A stretch of DNA of 64,000 nt from positions 52,611,876 to 52,675,875 of the forward strand of contig NC_054712.1 of NCBI RefSeq assembly GCF_016097555.1. Reading direction: 5' to 3'. The position numbers and the translations under genes are program-made. Source of the DNA: Gigantopelta aegis (taxonomy: Eukaryota; Mollusca; Gastropoda; Neomphalida; Peltospiridae). Every line of letters begins with the position of its first letter. Position 1 is the stretch's first letter. The notes under the pieces were generated by a model. It was not told the origin of the DNA. It worked only from the letters and a program-made list of their open reading frames with translations, and searched no databases. This document shows, piece after piece, positions 12,475 through 30,599 of this stretch.

Positions 12475-12668
12475 GGCAGTACCTAACTCGGTCAGCAGGG
12501 CACTCGACCGAGGTGTTTTGATCGTAGGATCGAACCCCATCGGTGTCTCCATTCTGGGATGTGTGTTTTTCTTGCGCCAACAAGTGCCCCACGTCTGATA
12601 CATCAAAGGCTGTGCTGTCCTCTGTGGAAAGTGCATTATAAAAGACCCCTTGAAGTCTATGGAAAAAA
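12475..12668 (+). mobile_element. SINE (type C), 3'-truncated
   Basis: Head with CTCGGTCAGCAGGGCACTCG and GATCGAACCCC; the body stops at the abutting reverse SINE. Confidence 0.75.
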
Positions 12669-12669
12669 C

Positions 12670-12882
12670 CGTAATGTTTTATTTAACGACGCACTCAACG
12701 CTACTCCTCGATTAGCAACAAGGGATCTTTTGTATGCACCATCCCAAAGACAGGATAATACATACCACGGTCTTTGTTACAACAATTGTGGAGCACTGGC
12801 CGGACGAGAAATAGCCCAATGGGGCCACCGACGGGGATCGATCCTAAACTGACCGCGCTTCACCACTGGGCTACATCCCGAT
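12670..12882 (-). mobile_element. SINE (type A), reverse
   Basis: GTTTTATTTAACGACGCACT to GGGCTACATCCCG. It closes a cluster of four SINEs in 1.1 kb. Confidence 0.83.
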
Positions 12883-13289
12883 AGCTACGGCCCTGCATAT
12901 GAAATAGTACCTTGGCTTGCAAAGATAGTTTTGCACTCGACTGATAATAGCATTCGATGACATGGCGATTATGTTGTACAAGTTTGGATGATGGTGTGTC
13001 GCGTACCAAAACTAGGCCACCGCAACCTACTTTTCATGCATTAAAAGATTCTGATTCTGGTCATTGCGACCTACTTTTGACGGGCGTATTATTACCGGTA
13101 GGCCTACTATATTTTCATATACTTACCATTTGTGACACCCAATAGCCGATGTGTATGTTTTTTGCTGGGTGTCGTTAAACATCCATCCATTCATTCATTC
13201 ATTACCGGTATTCGTTAATAAAGTACAATACAGCCAGCCATTGCTTATTTTGTTCTTTAACAGTAGGGCATGTTTTAGTATGTATTACC

Positions 13290-13480
13290 ACATATTTAAA
13301 CACAACATTAACCAATATATCTGTTCAATTTGGAAAACTGATTTTGGAGCGGTGCGGTGCGGTGCGGTGCGGTGCGGTGCGGTGCGGGAAGGATAAAGTT
13401 GGCCTAGTCTTATGCCGTGCTTGCATCGGTCATACATCCTTGACATATTCTCATTTCTTCTGAAGAAGGGTCCTCCACTT
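13290..13480 (+). mobile_element. LINE relic (RNase H-region C-terminus) with GGTGC expansion
   Basis: It encodes INQYICSIWKTDFGAV and then, after a GGTGC run, short stretches alignable to the relic at 52190-52400 (CATCGGTC and a GAAGAAG region). This looks like the RNase H/C-terminal end of a Jockey- or I-like LINE. Decayed. Confidence 0.45.
13348..13386 (+). repeat. GGTGC pentanucleotide repeat
   Basis: About eight head-to-tail GGTGC units inside the LINE relic. Confidence 0.95.
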
Positions 13481-14132
13481 AATTGGATATAGGCACGTTA
13501 ATGTGTTATCCACTCCAATCCAATTATAGTTACAGCTGGGGTTTAAGGCGTAGTGGGCCGATACGCCTTGGTCCGTAAAGTAAGCGCTTTGACAGTGTGT
13601 ATGGGCTTTAAATCAATTGCCGCTACGCCTTGATTTTTCACTAATTGCTATTTTCAAAATTCTGCCCATTTTCAACTCTAAAACACACACACACACACAC
13701 ACAGCTTTCTGTCTCGAACCCAGTCACTGGCGAAGTCGGAGATTGTGCCCGGAAGAGACGTGCTTGAACCTTAATTAGATATAGGCACATTGATAAGTTA
13801 TCCAATCCAGTGCAGCGAAATCACCCTAAACAAAAGATATATTTGGTAGGAGAAATGTGATGGAATCATTTCAATTCTATTGGGAACTTGTTTTGAAACT
13901 TCTCCGAGACACAGAATTTTATTATAAACTTTAAAGGGACAGACGCTAGTTTTTAAACACTTTGGCATATATGTCACTATTAGAGCCGTTCGTGATAATT
14001 GAAATCAAACATTACTTTTATTTTATTCTTTATCCATTTATCCATTTGCGTACAACTGAAGTGTTTCTGGTCATCCTGGTGTTTCTAATATCACAAACTG
14101 CATTTTTCGTATTTTTTAAAACGCACGTGCGT

Positions 14133-15373
14133 TGTGACGGAACATGCTCTTAAATTTGTTTTTGCCTGTGGCGATTTTAATTGTGTTAGAGGGCCGTGTG
14201 TAGTTTCATTGCACGTAGCACAGGTGGGCAACTTGTTACGTAATACTCCGCGCGACCGTACACATCCAGCCAGGTGCGGAGGCCATGTGGCGAGTAGTTA
14301 CGTAATACCTCTGCGAGTGCGGTTTCGACGACCGTGATTTGGCGACCAAGGCGTCAGTAAGTCTGACGATCAGAGAAATTATACCGACTCTGGGAGAGGT
14401 GGAATATCAGATGATAGGGGGAGGTACCGCCTTGTACCCCCAGGCGTTTCTGTTTTATAATAAATAGCTAGTTTTTAGAGTTAGGGGGAAACACGAAAAG
14501 GAAGCTTCCCGGGAACGTTAGTCCGTTTGGACTTTGGTAAATATCATTTCTGCTCTGTGTATAACCTTGATGTGATTGATGTGACTTTAAATATTTTGAT
14601 ACTGTATTATACCAATATTCTTTAGACAGTGTCTTCGGTCATCTGACGAAGTAAATCGTAGACTTTTAGTTCTAACATTATATGAGTATTTGGTAATATA
14701 AAGCTTAGCCAGTCATTCTAGACGACCTAGGTACACTGTAGGTTATTGTCTTTATTGTGATCGGTACCAGTATTAATTCTGTGTCACAAGGTTACTGAAT
14801 GAGTAGTTAGGGTTAATTAAAAATTAACCCGTTAGGAATAGAGCTGTAATTCCTTTATTAATTAAGTTCCCCTGAAAGCGTTTCTAAATTATCACACGTT
14901 ACTGAACGAGTAGTAAGGGTTAATTAAAAATTAACCAGTTAGTAATAGAGTGGTAATTCCTTTATTAATTAACTTCTCCTGGAAGCGTTTCTCAATTATC
15001 GCACGTGTGGGTGTGGTGTAACGGTGAAGTGATTCGCATATTGTGTAACTAGGCACCTAGAGATTAACTAATTAAGTGATCAGTTCTGGGTTGTTATTAT
15101 TGCTGTTATTAATTAACTACTACGGCTGTACATTTGTCGGCGTAGGATAATACAGATTCCAAAGTGTATTGTGTTTTGTTGTGTTTCTAGTGAGCTAAAC
15201 GTGCTATAATAATATATACTTTATATAAGATCGTATCTCTGATCATACCTAGAGACGAGCCATACTAGGGTTTAACCGCCTGTTACAGAGAGATCTAATA
15301 GATATACAGTTAGGAGAGATATTTTGATAATCGTGTTTTATTCAGTTACGGGAATTATAGAATCCCCGTGACA
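14133..15373. mobile_element. Solo LTR (Gypsy-like by TSD), fossil
   Basis: 1,241 bp starting TGTGACGG and ending CCCGTGACA, i.e. TG...CA with short inverted ends. It is flanked by TGCGT at 14128-14132 and 15374-15378. The 5-bp TSD fits Gypsy or retrovirus-type elements. No internal coding part is present, so only the LTR remains. It sits inside an older repeat whose uninterrupted relative is at about 33500-33740. Confidence 0.78.
14800..15010 (+). repeat. Tandem duplication of about 105 bp inside the LTR
   Basis: Two copies beginning near TTACTGAATGAGTAG (14791) and TTACTGAACGAGTAG (14899). Each contains GGGTTAATTAAAAATTAACC, itself a palindrome. Confidence 0.8.
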
Positions 15374-15455
15374 TGCGTCTAAGAAGTAACGGTTATGCAG
15401 GAGAGTTCTAGTCTATTTTTAAGGATATTTCCTTGTTTCAACGTCACAGACTCTT

Positions 15456-16448
15456 GTTTTACTTTATTGTAACTTTATCCAAATGAGATATAGGTTGTAG
15501 ATTAACTAAGCCTAGTGTCCTTTTTTACGGGTTGAAACTATGGTCGGCGACTTTAATTCTATGTACCTGTCACTGTGATATGTGCATGTATGTTTTGTAC
15601 AGCTCTTTACACTGAGTTTTAATTTAACTTTTGGATTTTTATATTGTTGTTGAGATGTTGATCATCAATTGATTCATGACATTTTATTTACTTTTACAGT
15701 AGGCGGTTGGGGACGTTCAGCAAGTGGAGAAAATCTTAGTGCAGGACGCACATTAAGTCAATACTTTTCTTAATGTGCAGGGCGAATTGCTTCCCTCTAT
15801 TTAGCAAATTTAAAATGGCGGGCAAATGTTTTATGTTGTCGTTGGAAGATTTATTTTGTTAATAATGATGCAAGTACTTCAGTCGGGATTTAGTGAGTAC
15901 AGTAGACTATACATTTTTGGTTTGTGTGTCCATTTCTTGCACTATTTCGGTTGACAAACTGTTGATACATGGTGCCATAAGTTTTGAATACCAGCATATA
16001 GGGTATTTAACAATATTCGGACGTTTCCTACGTCCCTTCGGACTAGAGAAAATCTTCGAATTCGGACAAAAATAATGGAGGAATTCCAGGAAAACAAGCT
16101 GAAACCTTTTCATACTGCATTTCCACAGTTCTACTCACAATACAATTAGCTGTGTTCCGTGTAAAAGTAAAAATGCGTGGTGATTCGTTTATAGGTGTTT
16201 GGTAGCAATGCTTATTATAAGAATATCCGGATTCTGACATTTTTTATTAACTCTGGTAAAAATCAGCCTGCCCCTACAAAAATGGGGAGCCAATATGTAT
16301 ATGTGCTGGGGTGTCGTTCATTCATAATTCATTCGCGAAAAAAGTTCGCTTATTGGTTTTGCATAGATACATGTTTGAAGGTTAATTATTTGGAACAGCA
16401 AGTAAATTCTTACGCTTGGTGATAGCGAAGGAGTTCTTTTTTAAAATT
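15456..16448. other. No gene seen
   Basis: 16240-16448 matches a dispersed repeat at 20990-21110 (CATGTTTGAAGG-TAATTATTT-GAA). The remainder is unassigned. Confidence 0.5.
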
Positions 16449-16690
16449 GGCGGGACTTAGCTCAGTCGGTTGAGTGCTTGCTCGAGGTGCTTGCATCACA
16501 GGATCAAACCATCTGGGTGGATTCATTCAGCTGATTGTTTGAGGTGGGGTGTTTTCGTTACAACCAGTACACCACAACTGTTCAAAGGTCATGGTATGTG
16601 CTTTCCTGTCTGTGGGAAAGTGCATATAAAAGATTCCTTGCTGCATTAGGAAAAATGAAGCGGGTTTCCTCTGATGAAGTGGGCAATTAG
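16449..16690 (+). mobile_element. SINE (type C)
   Basis: GGCGGGACTTAGCTCAGTCG head, GTGCATATAAAAGATTCC body. Confidence 0.82.
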
Positions 16691-16761
16691 GATGCCAGGG
16701 GCTGGCATGCATAAATCTCAACTCAAAAGTCACAACTTCAGCTCTCCCCCCCCCCCCCCCC

Positions 16762-17250
16762 CCGTGCTTATATCCAATTAAGATTCAAGCACGCTGTCCT
16801 GGGCACACATCTCAGCTATCTGGGTTGTCTGTCCAGGACAGTGGTTAGTTGCTAGTGAAAGAGAAGGGGGTGTAGTGGTCGTACACCTACCCATTGAGTT
16901 ATTAAAACACGCTCTGGGTGGGATCCGGTACCTGGCTGCGAACCCTCTACCTACCAGCATTATGTCCGATGGCTTAACCACGACACCACCGAGACTGATT
17001 GAGAGATTCATGTTTCATTTCATTTCAACTTATTTTCGTGGTTATATTTAATTAAGCTTTCAAGCACGCTGTCCTGGGCACACACCTCAGCTATCTGGGC
17101 TGTCTGTCCAGGACAATGGGTTAGTTGTTAATTGTAGTGGCCTTACACCTACCCATTGAATCGTTAAAACTCGCTCTGGATGGGAGTCGGTACCGGGCTG
17201 CGAACCCTGTACCTACCAGCCTGTAGTCCGATTGCTTAACTACGACGCCA
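16762..17250 (-). mobile_element. Two SINE type D copies in tandem
   Basis: 16762-17002 and 17022-17250. Both run from CCAATTAAG/ATTAAGC-TTTCAAGCACGC to GGCTTAACCACGAC/GCTTAACTACGAC. Reverse orientation. Confidence 0.82.
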
Positions 17251-17259
17251 CAAATAAAT

Positions 17260-18342
17260 GTGGTCTTCTACCTATGGTACACAAGTGACAAGGGGGCTAA
17301 CTGTATACTGCTACCTATTTGTAGATGGTATTAGAGTTACCTCCCCATTTCACTATTTGATTTCAAGAACTGACAAGTCGTGGAAACTTAAATTTTTAAA
17401 ATTGGCGCTGGGAACGACAAAATCCTTGATGGTATGTAAATGACATTTTATTTTAATAGCTAAGCAACATTTAGACCTAAGACAGTCCCAAATATTTACC
17501 ATGTGATGACTTGTTAACTTTAATCTACAATTTTAAGAAATGTTTTCAAATCTGAAATAAGAAAAACGTTGTCGGTGAACATTATAAATTAAGCCATATA
17601 CTACTGGTACATATTTCACCCGTTTTGAATGTTCCCTGTATGTGTAGTTCATTAAAATAAAACTTTTTATTTTAATGAACATAAAACTTTTTATTTTAAT
17701 GAACTATCTTCGCGCTATGGGTTTTGAAGCGGATATGGCTAAGCAACGATCTCGCGTAGTGCAGAAATATTCAAATAACGATGTTTTTCGTGTTATTATT
17801 GATAGAGACCTAGTCTATTAGGCTAATATATACCATCGACGTCCCAAACTGTGTTTGGATAACGACAAAAACACGAATACGATACTTACGGAAATAATAT
17901 TCTATATTTTTCAATTACGATACATGAAATAAAATATATTCCAATCAGTTAACAAAAACAAAATAAAAAACATGGACATCAAACAAATCCATTCTACCAA
18001 ACAAAAGTGTATTACTGTAACACTATACAGTAAAAAGGAAAGACACATGCATTTGAAAAACATAACATTTAAGTGCATGCGCGGTTCATCATTCTTAATT
18101 TTTAAAGCCACTACAAGATAAAATGTTTCTTAAACTATGCACTATTGGTGAACACTTTGTTTAATATATTTTTAAAAAGGAAAACTTCAGTTTGTCAAGT
18201 GTTCTGGTCCGGTCCACATTTATATATAACAAACTATAGGAAAAAAACATATTCACTGTATTTTTATTATTTTATTAATTTATTTATTTACGTATTGATT
18301 TATTGATTGATTGATTGATTTTATTATTTTTTTTTCTTTGCA
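17260..18342. other. No gene seen; palindrome at 17647-17704
   Basis: GTTCATTAAAATAAAA is followed by its reverse complement and then a second copy of the right arm, giving a strong hairpin. 17265-17312 is the inverse of 20930-20985. Confidence 0.6.
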
Positions 18343-18615
18343 AGGGGTGGATGTAGCCCAGTGGTAAAAGTGCTTGCTTGATGCATGGTTTTTCTAGGAT
18401 CAATCTCTGGGCTATTTCTCGTTCCAATCAATGCACTACGACATGGTATGTGCTATCCTGTCTGTGGGATGGTGCACATAAAAGCTCCCTGGCTACAAAT
18501 GGAAAAATGTAGCAGGTTTCCTCTCTCTAAGACCAAAAATAACCAAATGTTTGACCTTCAATAGCGGATGATTAATATACTAATATGCTCTAGTGGTGTC
18601 GTTAAATAAAAAAAA
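18343..18615 (+). mobile_element. SINE (type A) just upstream of gene 2
   Basis: GGGGTGGATGTAGCCCAGTGG to CTAGTGGTGTCGTTAAATAA. It ends about 130 bases before the gene 2 ATG, so it may lie in or near its promoter. Confidence 0.85.
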
Positions 18616-18741
18616 TAATAAAAAAAATTCTTTGCACAGAAAAGATCTGGGGCCTGGCAAACAGTCCATTGAGAGAGTGGTGAGTTGAAGAAGACAGGCA
18701 GAGTTTGATTTATTTCACAAGCTACAACATATCAGTGAAAG

Positions 18742-25041
<6,300 letters not shown>

Positions 25042-25419
25042 AAAGAGTGCCCAAGATGATAGTGCCCCCACTAATAATGCTCCCAATTAAAAAAATCTAA
25101 GATGTGATGGTTATTCCATCAAAAGTGCCATTACTAAATGAATTCACAAGGACCAATTTCCCGCCAGACAAAAAAATAGAAAAAAAGTATAATATATATT
25201 GTTTTCACAGATATGTTTGTTCTGTGATAACAACAAAAAATGTAACCCATCACAATACATTTGAACACTGATTTATTAGAAAGCAAGCTGTCAGTGTCTT
25301 TTTTTTATTATTATGATTTATTTTTGAATATATTTATATGTATATAGCCTACTATACCATTTTGCAAACAAATTTACCATTTTATTGACTTTTGTTTTTG
25401 TGTGTTGTGTTTTTGTCAG

Positions 25420-26165
25420 GGTATCTTTTTTTCCTTCTTTTAAATGTTTTTTTTTGTACTTCTGCATTTGTAAATTATATAACACACTTTTATGTGCTTT
25501 TCTGTGTGTTTTTCAAAAAGTATGTGGTGGGATTTCAGGCCAGATTGAAATATTTTGGTTATTTTTGTCAGGTTTTTTATTTTATTTTATTATTATTATT
25601 TTATGTTTTTACTTTTCATAGTTATGCATTTATATTATATAACACACTCTTATGTGATTTTCTGTTTTTTATTTTTAGAAGTATGTGGTGGGATTTCAGG
25701 CCAAATTTAAATATATGATTATTTTTGTCAGGTTTTTATTTTATTTTTTATTTTTATTTTTTTGCTTTTCATACTTATGCATTTGTATTATATAACACAC
25801 TCTTATGTGGTTTTCTGTTTTCATTTTAAGAAGTATGTGGTGGGATTTCAAGCCAGATGGAAATATTTTATTATTTTTAATTATTATTATTTATTTGTTT
25901 GTTTGTGTTTTTTTACTTTTCGTACTTATCCGTCTGTATAACATAACACACTGTTATGTGTTTTTCTGATTTCAGGCCAGATTTAAATATTTTATTTTGT
26001 CAGTTTTTTTGTGTGTTTTTTTATCTTATTTTATTTTATTTTAATTTTTTACTTTTCATACTTATGCATTTGTATTATAACTCTTATGTGTTTTTCTGTT
26101 ATTTGAAGAAGTATGTGGTGGGATTTCAGGCCAGATTTAAATATTTTGCTATTATGTTGTTGTTG
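25420..26165 (+). repeat. Tandem array of about 150-bp units after gene 2 stop
   Basis: About five diverged copies. The marker GTATGTGGTGGGATTTCAGG recurs near 25520, 25680, 25831 and 26111, with a partial copy near 25960. It is separated by T-rich sequence and TTATGCATTTGTATTATATA. It starts about 380 bases after the stop codon, so it is probably in the 3' UTR. Confidence 0.8.
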
Positions 26166-26688
26166 TTTTTTTGTGTGTCAGTTTGTCATTAACTTATTTG
26201 ATAAATGAAGGATCCTCATCCAGTAAGAAGCATTGTATTTTAGTTAGGGGTTTGTTTCCCTTCACAATGTGTTTCATGTGTGTGAACATGCTAGCATAAT
26301 TATCTGTAGTCATCCATGTAAGAATTTTATTTTATTTTAAAATCTGATCAATATGCTTTTTCACATATTTTGCCAATTTTATAACTGTTAGCTTTAGTTA
26401 ACAATTATTTAAAAAAATAAAAAAATACTAGTATTCACCTTTTTAAATAACAATTACAATTTTTCAAATACATGTATCCCAAAATTCAGAAAATTGGATG
26501 TATGGATCTGAATGAGCCCAATACAGTTGTTGTTGTTATTGTTGTATATTGTTTTAAGATTTATACTTTACCAAATAATGAACTATTATGGAATACTGTT
26601 GTTGTTTTTTTATTATATAAAATAATATTCATTTTGTTGTTATTATACACTAATATTTTGTTGTTTAGTTTTATGTACATGTTATTGA

Positions 26689-26694
26689 AATAAA
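26689..26694 (+). promoter_or_regulatory. Candidate poly(A) signal for gene 2
   Basis: AATAAA about 1.65 kb after the gene 2 stop. It is a plausible end for a long 3' UTR that would include the 150-bp repeats at 25420-26165. An A-rich AATAAA-like stretch near 26415 is an alternative. Confidence 0.3.
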
Positions 26695-26699
26695 AACAT

Positions 26700-27235
26700 C
26701 TTATTCATTCTGGGGTTTTTTTTAAATTCTGTTTTATGGAGAGGTGGGGTTGTGGTGGATGTGATTCAGGGGGACTGCAGGTGTGTATGCAATAATTTAT
26801 ATTGGGGTCTATCTAGTGGCGAGTGAAGTGTCTTGCGGGGCGAGTCGTGCTTCACCAGAAAATACTTTTAAAGAAATAAAAATTTATTTCCGAAGCTCCC
26901 CCATCCATCTAAATATATTCAAATGCCTTTTTTTTTCTTCTTTTTTTTTGGGGGGGGGGGGGGGGGGGGGGGTATTGAATTGTCAATGAAGTAATCAACA
27001 ATACAGTACGTTAAAATTGTGGGTGATTTACTTTAGCAGCTCCATCAGTTACCTTTATACCAGCATATACATTTTTTTTTTTTAACCTATACAATTTGAA
27101 GTAAACTTTATTTTAAATTTACACAGAGAGTCAGAACAACATGGTGCTGTTTGGCAGAATAAAAATGACTTCCGACAAATCGTTTTGCAGATTTGTCTGC
27201 TGATGTCCGTTTTTTTAATTAATTTATCATGGAAC
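26700..27235. other. Spacer with a G-run
   Basis: A homopolymer G run at 26950-26972 follows a T-rich stretch. No gene seen. Confidence 0.6.
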
Positions 27236-27239
27236 AGCA

Positions 27240-27780
27240 TTCCCCGATTTTCATTTCTCGCTCCAGCTAGCGTAACAAAGGTAGTGGTATGTACTATCCT
27301 GTGTGGGATGATGCATATAAAATCTCATTGCTTCTATAATAGAGAAATAAGTAATCCAGGATGTGGCGGCACTGGGTTTCCTCTTGTTATCTGTATGGTC
27401 CTGAACCATACTGGACTGAATTTACAGATGTTTAAGCATTTTAAATGTATGTAGTTACATGCGTGTAAGACAGGTGTTTAAGCATTGTAAATGTATGTAG
27501 TTACACGCGTGTAAGACAGGTGTTTAAGCATTGTAAATGTATGTAGTTACACGCGTGTAAGACAGGTGTTTAAGCATTGTAAATGTATGTAGTTACACGC
27601 GATCCTGTCTGTAGGATGGTGCATATAAAATATTCCTTGCTACTAATGGGGAAAAAAAGTGGGTTTCCTTTGATGACTACGTGTAGAATTACCAAATGTT
27701 TTATTACCAATGGCCTGTGCTTCATTAATCAATGTGCTCCAGTGGTATCGTTTAACAAAATAAAGTTTAACAATGTGTTC
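27240..27780 (+). mobile_element. SINE pieces on either side of a 46-bp minisatellite
   Basis: 27245-27420 and 27602-27775 are body and tail pieces. The array at 27427-27601 sits between them. Confidence 0.7.
27427..27601 (+). repeat. 46-bp minisatellite
   Basis: About four units beginning GTGTTTAAGCATTGTAAATG and ending GCGTGTAAGACAG; the last is cut short. Confidence 0.92.
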
Positions 27781-27979
27781 TGGTGGTGTCGTTAACTTAC
27801 AATGTCTGCAAACTCAGGACAGTTCCTTTAAACCAGAAGCATGTCTTGGAGACCGAGCGCACGCAGTCACTTGCTGGATATAACACACGATGGAAACCAG
27901 GGTCGAGTTCAGCCAGACCGAGTAGAAAAACGTCCGCTAAACTGGTTTATGCGCTTCACGATAGGATCTCCCGTCGGTG

Positions 27980-28240
27980 GTCCCACTGGGCTATTTCTCG
28001 TTCCAGCCAGTGCTCCACAACTGGTATAACAAAGGCCGTGGTATGTGCTATCCTGTCTGTGTGATGGTGCATATAAAAGATCCCTTGCTGCTAATCGAAA
28101 AGAGAGACCATGAAGTGGCGACAGCGAGTTTCCTCTCTCAATATCTGTGTGGTCCTTAACCATATGTCTGACGCCATATAACCGTAAATAAAATGTGTTG
28201 AGTGCGTCGTTCAATAAAACATTTCTTTCTTTTTCACGGT
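27980..28240 (+). mobile_element. SINE (type A), head partly lost
   Basis: CCACTGGGCTATTTCTCG to the GTGTTGAGTGCGTC tail. Confidence 0.82.
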
Positions 28241-28689
28241 AAGGTCTCGACGAGTACTCGGGCACGGGTCGAGTCTAGCAAGACTCGAGGCCGGTTACAG
28301 GACTCAAGTACCCATACAAGGAGGATCATTCATTTAATTATAATTTTCTTACGTCATTTTGCCACCGGTTACATTAAAGGGCTATGAGACATGGAGGGAA
28401 AACAAAAGTCAAAAATGTGGAATGCAATACAATGGCATGATTTGGCATCCATGTTCAGTGCTGGAATTAAGACGCATAATGCTATTTAACTTTATTCCTT
28501 TGTCTCATCATCATCTAGTGTAAATGTCGGGTACTCGGGTTCGGGTCGAGTTTGAGCATCGAGTACTCAAATCCAATATTTTGAACTCGTGGACGCTTTA
28601 CTTCACGGTAAACCGAATAGCCACGCCGGGAACCAATCAAATAGTTCGCGAACGTTAGCTAGCTGAACTTGGGGCTGTCAAATCGTTTT

Positions 28690-30413
28690 TCAATCTGGGT
28701 CTAGCCAGTAGATCTAACAGCATTGTGTGTACTCCCATGTCCAGGTGACATTTCATCTATAAATAACAATTTAAATATCGACCAATTACACTTCGCCTTT
28801 TATAGCGTTATTCGGGAACATACAAATTCAAAAAATATGGGGCGAGACTATTTATGCAATAGGCGAACTTGTTGGTCTATTTCAACACTGAAAGAAACAG
28901 GAGGAAAAGTGCAGTAATAAACTTTGGATTGTATACTAGTATAAACAGATTTTATGGTTATACCATCACGTTTTGTTTTTTTCGTCTTGAAACGAATTTT
29001 ATATAAAATTTTATATTGCAATTAGTTCCCGGCATACTTCGTAATTCACCCGAATTATTTCGTATACCCTCGGCATAATCCCGACTTTTTTTTCAAATTC
29101 TTTTCAAATCACTGGTAAGACGTGTTTGTTTCGCTTGTGCACACTGCACGTGCTTTCGCGGCTCGACTTGGGGATCCTTCACTTTGTTGTTTCTGTCAGC
29201 GAAGTGATGTTTTCTATTGGGATGTATGCGGCCATTGGAACTGATTGGACGCTGGAACGCTTCTCGTTTCGACAGTCTGCACCACCAGGTTGGATTCTTT
29301 TTTAGTGAGATTCCTCGCCTCCACATCATTTCTCCGTCTGAGTATGTTGACTTTTTTTTTTCGTGACTCGTATGACGGCCATTCTGCAGAACGCCACGGT
29401 TGTTCGCGTTTAGTCTCTACATGTCCGAGCCTGTCCTAGCAGCACTGGAAGATTGACCGCCCCACTCTAAAAAGAAATAGGAAGCGGGGTCGGCCCCTAC
29501 TACTCTTTTCTAGACTTTACTTTGTTTTATTGTGATACCATCTCGTATCCTCCGGAGTCGGGCCCGTCCGCACCACTATACCAACCCATGACGACTGGAC
29601 TATACCCTAGTCTGATTCACTCTCTCGTTCAGACGGATCCGGCTTCTCAAGATCTGTATTTCAGCACAGCACTACACCTTCAACGTCTATTGACTGTCAA
29701 TCTAGGGGTTTTCTTAACGGGATGCAACCTATCTCGTCCCTACAAGCTGTGCACCCTAACGGCCTTAACGAGGCCACTCACATGGACATATAGATCGGAC
29801 TTTAAACGTTTAGACCTTCGTTCGAAAGTTTATGTCGAAATTACTTTCTTTTTTTAATATTATTAAATAGTCCGATCCTCTCTTCTTTCTCTTATTTATT
29901 TTTGGACTGTCCTAAAATGCTCCAAATTATATAATTGCTATTTTCAAAATTCTGCCCATTTTCAACAATACCCCCCCCCCCCCCCCCCCTCCGTCCCGAG
30001 TCAAGCCACCGATCTTATCTAATTTCTTTTTGACCACTCGATCTATTTTAGAGACCAAATTTAATGAGTGGAATTTTCTTTATTAATTATATTAATTAGA
30101 GATGCGCATCAAATTTTTTAAGGCCCACTATTTAATTTTTGGATGTAAATTTCAAAATTGTCCGCTTAATTTTTTTCGGCCCCGGGACAAGCCCCTGGCT
30201 ATCCAGAGACAGGCCCCGGGACAGACATGCTCGAAACTCTAGTGGTATATGAGCATGTAAACATTATTCGCAGTCGCACTCAAATCACTGGCATGATTTT
30301 ACAAGTAAGGTTTTGATTGGTCGAATGAAAGGTCAACTGGACATGAGCTCCAACGGGCTGCTGTTAAATCCACATGTAATAGTGGAGCTAATTTTAATTA
30401 GATTGATTGTTTT
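28690..30413 (+). mobile_element. MITE family X copy split by a 1.2-kb insertion
   Basis: 28690-29116 matches the left part of the 42797-43354 copy, and 30279-30413 matches its right end (GGACATGAGCTCCAACGGGC, then GTGGAGCTAATTTTAATTAG). The insertion is flanked by TCAAATCACTGG on both sides. Confidence 0.78.
29117..30280. mobile_element. Unclassified 1.2-kb insertion with about 12-bp TSD
   Basis: Flanked by the repeated TCAAATCACTGG (29105-29116 and about 30284-30296). A TSD of this length fits target-primed retrotransposition. A 111-codon open frame at 29522-29857 has no domain I recognise. A C-run at 29970-29989 is preceded by ATTGCTATTTTCAAAATTCT, which also occurs at 13645-13664 before a CA run. 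Confidence 0.55.
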
Positions 30414-30599
30414 TCAGCACTCGCTCTTCAGTGTTACTTTTCTTTTGCTTTCCTTTGATGCTCCAAAATAAGCAGATGACTCAATCAATCAATTCACACA
30501 CATTTATTTAATATACAATTATTAAACACTCGATGTTTAAAAATACAATTGCGAATAATATGTGTTAAAATTAATGTGTACTAGTTAAGTTTTCCTTTT

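Larger units (their letters stand above)
13931..15455 (+). mobile_element. TTAA-type MITE relic interrupted by the solo LTR
   Basis: It starts TTAAAGGGACAGACGC and contains GTGTTTCTGGTCATCCTGG, shared with 33595-33640 and with the MITE at 20076. The right part resumes at 15379 (GTCTATTTTTAAGG). The right end is not clear. Confidence 0.55.

Noticed and set aside
29522-29857. 111-codon frame in the 1.2-kb insertion
   Set aside because: Ser/Thr/Leu-rich, no domain, no homologue recognised. Kept only as part of the insertion.
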